NCBI GenBank assembly: GCA_029781135.1
Contig: JAKOXH010000039.1
Coordinates: forward strand, 1-64,000
Origin: Planctomycetota bacterium
GTDB lineage: Bacteria > Planctomycetota > Planctomycetia > Pirellulales > Lacipirellulaceae
Reading direction: 5' to 3'
Length of the DNA stretch: 64,000 nucleotides
The notes below the pieces were generated by a model. That model was not told the origin of the DNA, ran no database searches, and saw nothing but the letters and a program-made list of their open reading frames with translations. Both the position numbers and the translations under genes were made by a program. Position 1 is the stretch's first letter, and every line of letters begins with the position of its first letter. Of this stretch, positions 51,805-59,315 are shown piece after piece.

Positions 51805-53401
51805 ACCGTGACGTGCCAGCCCAAGTTACGGCCACAACCGTCATCCCAAGTAGCGCGCTTGTAGGCTCGGGAACGTTGGCCGCATTTGCAAGCTCACTGC
51901 CAGAGCCAAGCGTTTGGCCAAAATTGGCACGCCATACGTTGTAGTCGTCGATCGTCACTGAGCCGGGCGTCGTATCGTGCGGCAGCGCGGTTGCTGTTTG
52001 TAGTGCATGTCGCCATAGTGCGTAGTCGGCTGCATCGACCACGCCGTTGCCGTTGTAATCGCCGTTCAGTTGGCTGACGACGCCAGGCACGTAGCCGGGG
52101 CTGCCGACATCGCCCCCGGGGCTGTCGATCACTTCCGCATACACAGGCTGTGGGGCAGAGCTATTGGTATTGTTGGAGAGAGTCCAACTCGCTGGCGTGG
52201 CCGGATTCGACGTCAGATTCGCCAAGAAGATCGACCCAGCGCCGTTGTTATTGGGCCAACCAAGCGCTGCGTTGTCGTCGTACGCTACCGCCACGGCCGC
52301 GTTGTTGGTCGTTCGCCGAGGTGACGTTGATGATTGGGTTTCGCTTTGATAGGACGCCAGGCTGCTCCAAATTGCGATGGTATCGCCGGTGTTATCCATT
52401 TGGCTCCAATTGACGATGGGAATGAAGTTGACGTTGGCTCCCCAAGCGGTCTTGATATTCTCCTCGGTGACTCCACCAGAACCGGCGTTGTACAGAACAC
52501 CCGTGGCGCCCGGGGCAATCGCTCCCGAAATAATATTCGGGGCCGTGAGTTGGGAGCCGTCCACATCATCGAAAATGTATCCCGTTGAGCCGAAATTGAT
52601 CGTCGAACCGGAATTATTGTAGACTTCGACCCATTCCCACGAGGCATCGGCGGAGGCTGGATCGTACATGATTTCGGTAATCAGGAGTCCGGGTGCCGCT
52701 CCACCACCGGGCACCACTCCCGGCGTGCCGCGGTCGGACAAACTGTTGATTTGAGCGCCGGTGATCGTCGTTTGCGAACTAACGTGCGCACCGAGTCCGC
52801 CGGGGGCACTTTCGACCCAGTTGATGCCCAACGACGGGCTGCCCGTTCCTTTCCAGGCGAGTGAACGGCCGTCCGCGGCTGCAGGAAAACCGTTGGTCGT
52901 GGCGAAATTGACACTGGCAACCGCGCTGTTGAACGAGCGACGCGGGCTGACCGTTGTGGCGAGGTCATCGGCCGCGTAGCTGGCCTGGCTACTCCACAGG
53001 CCGATGGCATCGCCGCTGTTGTTGAGGTCCGAGAAGTTGGTCACCGGAATGAGCGTAATTCCGCTGCCCCAAGAATTCGCGAACCGCGCCGGGTCGAAGT
53101 TCAAAGCGCTGCCATTGTACAGCACGGCGACACCGCCGGCTGGGACCAGCGTATTGCCATTGACCGCGGAAATGTTCGCCATCGCAATTGTGTTCTCGTC
53201 GTCGTCGTCGAACACCCAGCCATTGAGGTCAACGGGAGACGCCGACGAGTTGCGAATTTCAATCCACTCCCAAGGATTTTCAGTGATGGGATTGTACATG
53301 ATCTCCGTGATTTGCAGCTGCGCTGAAGCAGTGCGCTGAAGACCCACGAATAGAGCGATTGATGCAATTGACCATATTGTCCAGCGCACTTGAGTTCGCA
53401 T
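51767..53401 (-). CDS. Secreted lamin-tail-domain protein with dockerin and PEP-CTERM signal
   Basis: A 544-residue extracellular protein. The signal peptide is WTIWSIASIALFVGLQRTASA. Two lamin-tail (LTD) domains are marked by LQITEIMYNP..WEWIEI and LLITEIMYDP..WEWVEVYN. Two dockerin-like EF-hand loops follow near residues 445-500 (GDYNGNGVVDAADYALWRHAL, TIDDYNVWRANFG). The C-terminus has VPEPTSALLG, a hydrophobic stretch and an Arg-rich tail, the PEP-CTERM (exosortase) sorting signal. ATG 53401 is preferred over the upstream TTG. The last 38 bp overlap the convergent phosphoesterase gene. Role: surface or matrix component. Confidence 0.88.
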   Translation of the reverse strand: MRTQVRWTIWSIASIALFVGLQRTASAQLQITEIMYNPITENPWEWIEIRNSSASPVDLNGWVFDDDDENTIAMANISAVNGNTLVPAGGVAVLYNGSALNFDPARFANSWGSGITLIPVTNFSDLNNSGDAIGLWSSQASYAADDLATTVSPRRSFNSAVASVNFATTNGFPAAADGRSLAWKGTGSPSLGINWVESAPGGLGAHVSSQTTITGAQINSLSDRGTPGVVPGGGAAPGLLITEIMYDPASADASWEWVEVYNNSGSTINFGSTGYIFDDVDGSQLTAPNIISGAIAPGATGVLYNAGSGGVTEENIKTAWGANVNFIPIVNWSQMDNTGDTIAIWSSLASYQSETQSSTSPRRTTNNAAVAVAYDDNAALGWPNNNGAGSIFLANLTSNPATPASWTLSNNTNSSAPQPVYAEVIDSPGGDVGSPGYVPGVVSQLNGDYNGNGVVDAADYALWRHALQTATALPHDTTPGSVTIDDYNVWRANFGQTLGSGSELANAANVPEPTSALLGMTVVAVTWAGTSRSTRRGRARLARW

Positions 53402-53943
53402 GATGTTCAATCCGGATGTGATTAGCAGAAATACGGAAACCTACAGCCGCCGTTGTGCAAGTTGCCGATATTATGCCAATTGCCAAACGGAATTGCGAGC
53501 AGCGTGAACGAGCGTTGGCCAGAGCTCTCATCGTGACTCACGTTCGTTCTGATTTGTTGCCCAGTGATTGCTTGAAGTCCGCCGCCGATCGGCAACCCTT
53601 CAGCCAACAGGAAACGCGATGGCGCTGCCCCCTCTTTTGGGTGCAGTAATGACTACATCGAAGAAGTTGGAAACGGCAGTTTAATGACACATTTGGGGGG
53701 ATGGACGCTGCATGGTTGCCGACGTTTGATCGAGGTCGATAGCTGTTTGGTACGAAGCCGTACTGAACTCGATCCAGTATCCCCTAACTTATGGGGGAGG
53801 CAAATTCGGCGGGCAAAGCGAACAATAGATCAGCGCCTGCCATGTCTCAGCTTCCAATTCGGCTGATTCTCAGTCCGCACATTACTAGCTGGGATGCTTC
53901 GTTGATCGCGTGCTTCTCGTCTTCGGCTGGGGTGCAGGACACG
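53402..53943. other. Intergenic region before the Crp/Fnr gene
   Basis: 542 bp. The frame of the regulator extends upstream to 53791 (alternative ATG 53842), but conserved sequence begins only at ATG 53944. No repeat, RNA or other gene was recognised. Confidence 0.5.
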
Positions 53944-54657
53944 ATGGCAGAACCGGTGCCAATTACGGATGGATTCGCGAATTCGATTCTCGCGCAATTA
54001 TCGAGCGAGTGCGTTGCCGAATTGCGCCCCGTCATGTATCCCGTCGATCTCGAAGTCCGACAGGTGATCTACGAGGCGAATCGCCCTGCCCACTTCGCTT
54101 ACTTCCCCGAAAGCGGCATGATCTCAGTCGTTGCCATCATGGAAAATGGGAGTAGTATTGAGGTAAGTACTATAGGCAGGGATGGCCTGGTAGGCGGATT
54201 CTTGTTATTGGGGATCGACCGATTACCTTACCGTTACTTTGTTCAGGTCGCCGGTCGCGCCCATCGCATCGAAGCAGTACGCTTACGGCAAGAAGCCGAG
54301 CGGAACTCGGCGCTTTGCAAGGCCATTTTAAAGTACCAAGCTGCACTGCTAAGTCAATCAATGCAGCTGATCGCGTGCAACGGGCTGCACACAATTCAGC
54401 AACGCTGTTGTCGGTGGCTGCTGACGACCCGCGACCGATCCGATTCCGACGAGATCGTACTCACGCACGAGTTTCTGGCGTTGATGCTCGGCGTTCGTCG
54501 GGCCAGCATCTCAGAAGTTCTGAGCCCGCTGCAGGAAGCAGGGCTGATAAAATCGGCACGGGGTCGCATCACGGTCCTCAACCGCAAGGCCTTGGAAGCG
54601 GGCGCGTGCGAATGTTACCACACGATCCGCGATCAACACCGTCAGATAACGGGTTGA
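53944..54657 (+). CDS. Crp/Fnr-family transcriptional regulator
   Basis: A 237-residue protein. The cyclic-nucleotide-binding-type beta-roll occupies about residues 15-130 (VIYEANRPAHFAYFPESGMISVVAIMENGSSIEVSTIGRDGLVGG). The dimer helix and a C-terminal winged helix follow, with recognition region LTHEFLALMLGVRRASISEVLSPLQEAGLI. The F-P-x-S-G-M-I-S variant and lack of FNR cysteines suggest a cofactor-free or unknown-ligand subgroup, one I recall being common next to two-component genes. ATG 53944 (MAEPVPITDG) gives a family-sized start; earlier ATGs would add up to 51 unrelated residues. Confidence 0.85.
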   Translation: MAEPVPITDGFANSILAQLSSECVAELRPVMYPVDLEVRQVIYEANRPAHFAYFPESGMISVVAIMENGSSIEVSTIGRDGLVGGFLLLGIDRLPYRYFVQVAGRAHRIEAVRLRQEAERNSALCKAILKYQAALLSQSMQLIACNGLHTIQQRCCRWLLTTRDRSDSDEIVLTHEFLALMLGVRRASISEVLSPLQEAGLIKSARGRITVLNRKALEAGACECYHTIRDQHRQITG

Positions 54658-54739
54658 GCGAAGGGCAAAACGAATTTCTCTCTGCCGATTCGTGTGGGAG
54701 TGGAATTACACGCTGTTTCGACATTTTGGTAACGAGTAG

Positions 54740-54952
54740 CTAAATTCGGAAGAATTGCGCGATTTCCTTCAGGGCATCTGCCGGTCCGGTGGCATCGGCT
54801 ACGGTTTTCCACAGCTTTTGATTGATCGCGGCGCAGCCCATGAACGATAGCTCGTTCAACTCTGAGCCAGCGGCCAGGCGCAACATCGCGATCCGTCGCT
54901 GCTTGCTCCGGGTTAACAACGCGGAACGATTCACTCTCCATGCAGTTATCAA
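54740..54952 (-). CDS. Small hypothetical protein downstream of the PhoR-like kinase
   Basis: A 70-residue open frame on the kinase strand, starting 27 bp after the kinase stop. It has mixed composition, with AGSELNELSFMGCAAINQK and ADALKEIAQFFRI and no signal peptide. I recognise no family. It could be a real small co-transcribed gene or chance; position and strand are the only support. Confidence 0.3.
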   Translation of the reverse strand: MITAWRVNRSALLTRSKQRRIAMLRLAAGSELNELSFMGCAAINQKLWKTVADATGPADALKEIAQFFRI

Positions 54953-54979
54953 TAAGCGGAGGCCGCCGCCAGACGGCGA

Positions 54980-56533
54980 TTAAGCCAGCAGTAAGCGGAC
55001 GGTAAACGTGCTGCCTTGGCCGGGGACGCTTTGGACTGTAACAGCGCCGCCCAAGGCTTGGGCGAGATGCTTGACGATCGCCAGGCCGAGACCGGTGCCC
55101 CCGAGCTCGCGTGAGCGGGCTTTGTCGACGCGGTAGAATCGCTCGAAGATGCGTTCTTGGTCCTGTGACTTGATGCCGATGCCGGTGTCGGTAACGGAGA
55201 GGAGGAGGCTGGGGGCGGGGGGTTTGGGACTGGGAGAAGACGGGGATACGATAGTGGATGGTGGATCGTGAATGGCAGCTGTTGGATATTGGTAATTCGG
55301 CGAGATTTGTTCCAGATTCGCGTCCGACGTCGTACTCTTCGTTCCGTGTTCCCCGCCGCTCGCTCCTGGCTCCTCTTTCCGCCAAGTGACCGTCACACGA
55401 CCGCCTTCCGGCGTGTATTTGATGGCATTGTCGACGAGGTTATCGAGGATCTCGCGAAGTCCTTCGCGGTCGACACGAACCAGCAGCGAATCATCTGGCG
55501 ACGCTGTGGTCGGTTGTGCCGTAAGCGTAATACGCTTGGCATCGGCGGATAGCCGGCGTCCTTCCAAACAATCGCGGACAACGTCAGCGACGTCGATCGG
55601 GACAATTTCAAACGCCTGATGGGTCGATTCGATCCGTGTGAGCATCAACATGTCGACGATCAGGCGCTGCAAGCGGTCCGCTTGCTCTTCAATTCGCGTC
55701 AGGAACCGCTTCGTCGTGTCGGCATCGGCGCCATTTTGAAGTGTTTCAGTATAGGCCTTGATCGAACTCAGTGGCGTCTTGAGTTCGTGCGAAACATTCG
55801 CGACGAAATCGCGCCGAATCGCTGCGAGTCGCTGCAATTCGGTTGTGTCGTGAATCACCAGCACGACGCCGGGGCATGGTTGGCCGGGAAGCGGTTGCGC
55901 ATGGACCTCGGCATGGAACTTTTGGGTGGCTGAACAAGGCGATTCCAACCGCTGCGGTTCACCGGTGTCCAGCACTTTAAGAACTGCGGCATGCAGCTCG
56001 TGATTTCGAATGACTTCCAGCAGAGGTCGTCCTTCGCTTTCACCTGGCGGAAAACCGTACAGCCGACTAGCGGCCGCATTTGCTAAGACGACTCGTTCGC
56101 GCCGGTCGACCGCAATAACGCCTTCAACCATGCCGCTGAGCACGGTTGCTTGCCGTGAGGCCGTTTGATCGAGTTGTGTCGAGTGCTGCCCCAGCGACTC
56201 GCTAAGGCGATTGAGTGTGCCGGCAAGTGTGCCGAGCTCGTCTCTTCCTGGTACGTAGGCGCGCCGTTCGTAGTCGCCGGCAGCGATTGCGCTGGCGGCC
56301 TTATTGAGAGCGGCAACCGTTAGCGCAATGCGACGTGAAAGCACGTAAATGACAGCCAATCCGCATACGAATCCGAGCGCAACTGCGGTCCATATCCATT
56401 TGGAGGCGACAGCAGCTTCAATTGCTCCGTCGCCGAGTTGGGCGGTCAGCATTAGCCCCACAATGATGGAAGCGGCGCAGTGTACGCCGACAAACGCCAG
56501 GAAGAACTTCCTAAACAAACGCGAACTAGGCAT
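54980..56533 (-). CDS. phoR: PhoR-like sensor histidine kinase, with insertion in the ATPase domain
   Basis: A 517-residue membrane kinase. Two helices lie near residues 7-32 and 47-67, followed by HAMP (about 68-120), PAS (LSGMVEGVIAVDRRERVVLANAAASRLYG), H-box FVANVSHELKTPLSSIK, N-box NLVDNAIKYT, G1 DTGIGIKSQD, F-box FERFYRVDKARSRELGG and G2 GTGLGLAIVKHLA. The HAMP-PAS order is that of PhoR, and the pst-phoU-phoB operon nearby lacks its own kinase. About 56 residues (388-443) rich in Pro/Ser/Thr split the ATPase domain between VTVTWRKE and LLLSVTDTGIG and look like inserted filler DNA. ATG 56533 is preferred. The pairing with PhoB is inferred. Confidence 0.87.
   Translation of the reverse strand: MPSSRLFRKFFLAFVGVHCAASIIVGLMLTAQLGDGAIEAAVASKWIWTAVALGFVCGLAVIYVLSRRIALTVAALNKAASAIAAGDYERRAYVPGRDELGTLAGTLNRLSESLGQHSTQLDQTASRQATVLSGMVEGVIAVDRRERVVLANAAASRLYGFPPGESEGRPLLEVIRNHELHAAVLKVLDTGEPQRLESPCSATQKFHAEVHAQPLPGQPCPGVVLVIHDTTELQRLAAIRRDFVANVSHELKTPLSSIKAYTETLQNGADADTTKRFLTRIEEQADRLQRLIVDMLMLTRIESTHQAFEIVPIDVADVVRDCLEGRRLSADAKRITLTAQPTTASPDDSLLVRVDREGLREILDNLVDNAIKYTPEGGRVTVTWRKEEPGASGGEHGTKSTTSDANLEQISPNYQYPTAAIHDPPSTIVSPSSPSPKPPAPSLLLSVTDTGIGIKSQDQERIFERFYRVDKARSRELGGTGLGLAIVKHLAQALGGAVTVQSVPGQGSTFTVRLLLA
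55203..55370. repeat. Filler DNA inserted in-frame in the PhoR-like kinase gene
   Basis: About 168 bp. It includes GATAGTGGATGGTGGATCGT, GTTGGATATTGGTAATTCGG and GTTCCGTGTTCCCCGCC motifs, resembling the spacer filler elsewhere in the window (for example ATTGGTAATTAAC near 35341). It lies between the N-box and G1-box segments, where kinases have a short beta turn. Confidence 0.7.
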
Positions 56534-56721
56534 GGATGACCGCCACTGATCGGCCACGACCGAATGATACGATGCAGTTAGAACCAAACGCGACAGGCAA
56601 TCTGGTTGCCGATGCGTTCATCATCCACGGTCCGGGGCGACGCGTCGAGCAGCAGACACTGCTTCTGGCGTGGAGCATCTAATAAAGATAGACGATTAGG
56701 CCCAGCGAATACGGGCAAATT

Positions 56722-58992
56722 CTAACGATTTAATGGTACAACAGAACTCGGCCGCAACTCGACCTGCGGCACTGTGTTCGCGGCAGGATCGCGATACGCT
56801 GCTCCGACCACCGGATACTGTTTTTTGTCGCCGCCGTTGGTCAGCTCAATGCTCGCGTCGGCTGGCTGAACTTCGCCATTTTTGGCAGGTGCGTGGGTGC
56901 CGGTTCCATTGCTTGGAACAGTCTTGTCGGCTGGAGTCGGCAGCGGTTGAACATCGCCCGGCGGCAGCAGCGAATCGTTCTGCGGAATTGTGCCGCGATC
57001 GGTGGCCGGCGGGGCAGAAACCGCCGGCGAGGGCGGGTGTTGATCAAATGGCCCATTGCCAACAATTTGCGTGCGCGAGGACGCGTAGTTAAGCGGTCGT
57101 GGACGGCCGCGCAAGGCCTCGCGTTCCGCTGCGTCGAGATGCGCTTCGCACGGCCACGGTCCTTCAGCCAAGAATACGCCGTCGTAATCGAGCAACGTGC
57201 CTTTGACAAAGTGAACGTTTTTCGTGGCGAGTGAGTAGCGTGTGCGATTCAGATGATAATCGGTCTCGGCTTCGGCCACGCGGCGCTGGGCGTCGAGGAA
57301 CAGGTCGAGTGTAACCTTGTCGTTTTCGTAGGCGGCCTGGACGGCACCTAACTGGTCGCGGTTGGCGGCGAGACGATTGTAGCTAGTTTGCAGCACGGTG
57401 TAGGAGCGGTCCATTTCCGAAATCGCGTCGGCCGCTTCGTGGATGACCTCGCGTTGCTGATCGCGGAGGATCGCGCGCTCACGGGCAAGCAGCAGTTCCG
57501 CGTTTCTCGCCGCCGCATGCGCTTGGCGAAAGCCAATCGGCACATTGAGCTCGAAGCCCAGTTGCCATTCTTGGAAATCACCCGAGGTTAGATCTTCGTA
57601 GGCATTGTCGAACCGCGCGAGAGGCGGATCCTTGTCGGGGAAGAGCGTGTCGCCAAAACCGCGCCAACGATAACGGCCCACGCCATCGAGCCGCGGCAGG
57701 AGGTTATTCTTGCTGGCGATTAGTTCGAGTTCGCGGCGACGGATTTGGAACTTCTGGCGTCGCAGTTCGGCACGCCGAGTGGCGGCTTCACAGGTAACCT
57801 GGCTCCAATCAAAGTCGACCTTGGCGGCAAGGGGCTCATCGGTCGGGCGAATTAGCTTGTTATCGCTGGGCGGCAGGCCCATGAGCAATCGCAAGTGGCG
57901 TTCGGCCATGAGCACCCCGCCCGTGGTGCGAAACGCACCGCTCGGCAGGCCGTTCCAATTGCGCGACTGTTCGTACGGCTCACCGCTGAGCGCGTTTTGC
58001 ACATCTTGTTGAAAGGCAAAATACTGCGAACGGGCCTGGGCCTCTTTCTCCGCTTCACCGCCGCGACGATTGACTTGGTAGAGGGCGTAAATCTTACGCC
58101 ACGTGTCGAGCGCCGCGTCGCGGGCCTTCACGCGGGCATCGAGCACGCGATAGCCGTAGTACAAGTCCCAGTAGGCGTTTTCGACGTTGCTCACGAGGTC
58201 GCGAACGGCGAGTTCGAAATCGGTGAGCGCAACGTCGGCATTGATGCGGGCGATCAGCACGCCGTTGTAGACGCCGGGCGTGGCCGAGGGGCCCGCGATG
58301 CGGTTGTATTCGAGGCCGCTGCCCTGCAAGAACGGGTGACGAATCTCCATTTCGACGTTAGTATTCCACGCGCTGGCGAAAATGTTGCCGGGTGCGTTAT
58401 TGGCGTCGTAGTCTACGTTGTGGCGAATCGTGAACAAATCACCGGTAACTGCGCGCTTCGTAATGGCGGCCTGGAAGACGCCGGCGTCTTGGGCCAATAA
58501 GCGTGTGCCGCCGCCAAAGAACTCGTTGTTGAGCGCGCGATCGTTCTTTTCCCAGAATACGCTGGTGAGAAACTGAGCATCGAATTCGCTAAGTGCCGCT
58601 TCAACGCCGGTGCGTGGATCGGTTTCCACGGAGGCCGGATCGAGCGCGGTGCGCGTCGAGGCCGGCGCGCGAACCACGGCCCCGCCCAAATCGCGCAAGA
58701 CGCGCGAGTTCGCGAGCGTAATTTGAATCACCTCTTCGAGCGACATATCCCAATATTCAGGCGTTCCCTGGGTGTTAATTGTCCACGGGTGTGGCGAAGC
58801 GAGTGACTCATCGGCGGTTGCCTGCGTGCAACTCGACTCGGCCGGGTATTCGATTTCGGAAGCCACCTTCTCGTAGGTGCCAGCAGGCAGGTTGGCTTTG
58901 AAAGGATGCGGATCCTTCAACAGGCAACCGCTTGGCAGCAGCAGCGAGCTGGCCAACATGAGGTGCAGGATTGTGCGAAGACGATCGTGCAT
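56722..58992 (-). CDS. TolC-family outer-membrane lipoprotein
   Basis: A 756-residue outer-membrane factor. The N-terminal signal ends LLPSGC (Cys23, a likely lipobox). Two TolC helical-hairpin repeats are recognisable in MSLEEVIQITLANSRVLRDLG, LTDFELAVRDLVSNVENAYWDLYYGYRVL, EVIHEAADAISEMDRSYTVLQTSYN and KVTLDLFLDAQRRVAEAETDYHLNRTRYSLATKNVHF. The Pro/Thr-rich C-terminal 110 residues are disordered-looking. It is transcribed divergently from the GAF-HlyD, HlyD and M50 genes at 59316-64000 and is the probable exit channel for that system. ATG 58992 places the lipobox correctly. Confidence 0.87.
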   Translation of the reverse strand: MHDRLRTILHLMLASSLLLPSGCLLKDPHPFKANLPAGTYEKVASEIEYPAESSCTQATADESLASPHPWTINTQGTPEYWDMSLEEVIQITLANSRVLRDLGGAVVRAPASTRTALDPASVETDPRTGVEAALSEFDAQFLTSVFWEKNDRALNNEFFGGGTRLLAQDAGVFQAAITKRAVTGDLFTIRHNVDYDANNAPGNIFASAWNTNVEMEIRHPFLQGSGLEYNRIAGPSATPGVYNGVLIARINADVALTDFELAVRDLVSNVENAYWDLYYGYRVLDARVKARDAALDTWRKIYALYQVNRRGGEAEKEAQARSQYFAFQQDVQNALSGEPYEQSRNWNGLPSGAFRTTGGVLMAERHLRLLMGLPPSDNKLIRPTDEPLAAKVDFDWSQVTCEAATRRAELRRQKFQIRRRELELIASKNNLLPRLDGVGRYRWRGFGDTLFPDKDPPLARFDNAYEDLTSGDFQEWQLGFELNVPIGFRQAHAAARNAELLLARERAILRDQQREVIHEAADAISEMDRSYTVLQTSYNRLAANRDQLGAVQAAYENDKVTLDLFLDAQRRVAEAETDYHLNRTRYSLATKNVHFVKGTLLDYDGVFLAEGPWPCEAHLDAAEREALRGRPRPLNYASSRTQIVGNGPFDQHPPSPAVSAPPATDRGTIPQNDSLLPPGDVQPLPTPADKTVPSNGTGTHAPAKNGEVQPADASIELTNGGDKKQYPVVGAAYRDPAANTVPQVELRPSSVVPLNR

Positions 58993-59315
58993 ACTGCGCG
59001 AGTGTCCGGGAAGCCCGAATCGAGGGGCCGTCCGCGGCGCACGTTGCACCGGGAGCACCCCCGCAAAATCGCTACTCTTTCATCGGCAGGCACTGTTGGC
59101 CCCATCAGCATTTCCGGCACGACCGCGACAGTTCATCTAAATTGCCCAAGTTAATTAAGGTTGTAGCAATGGGAACGAGGGTAACGAGGGAAACGGTGGG
59201 TCGTGCGTGCTAGCCAGGTGATAGAACTGGGAAGCAGGCACGGCCATCGCACGAATGGTTGCACTGCCACCGTGAGGGCAGCGCGTAAATTGCGAAGCTG
59301 GCTATACTTAGAGAT
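58993..59315. promoter_or_regulatory. Divergent intergenic region, TolC / GAF-HlyD
   Basis: 323 bp between two divergent genes of the same probable system. A -10-like TATACT sits at 59303-59308, only 7 nt before the ATG of the right-hand gene. No repeats are present, unlike many gaps in this window. Confidence 0.45.
59303..59308 (+). promoter_or_regulatory. -10-like box TATACT immediately before a start codon
   Basis: TATACT ends 7 nt before ATG 59316, so a sigma70-type start site would fall at about the A of the ATG. No Shine-Dalgarno is visible. No good -35 was found at the expected spacing. Confidence 0.35.

Noticed and set aside
54642..55385. 247-codon minus-strand frame overlapping the kinase 3' half
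   Set aside because: Out of frame with the kinase; its Arg/Pro-rich content is typical of shadows.
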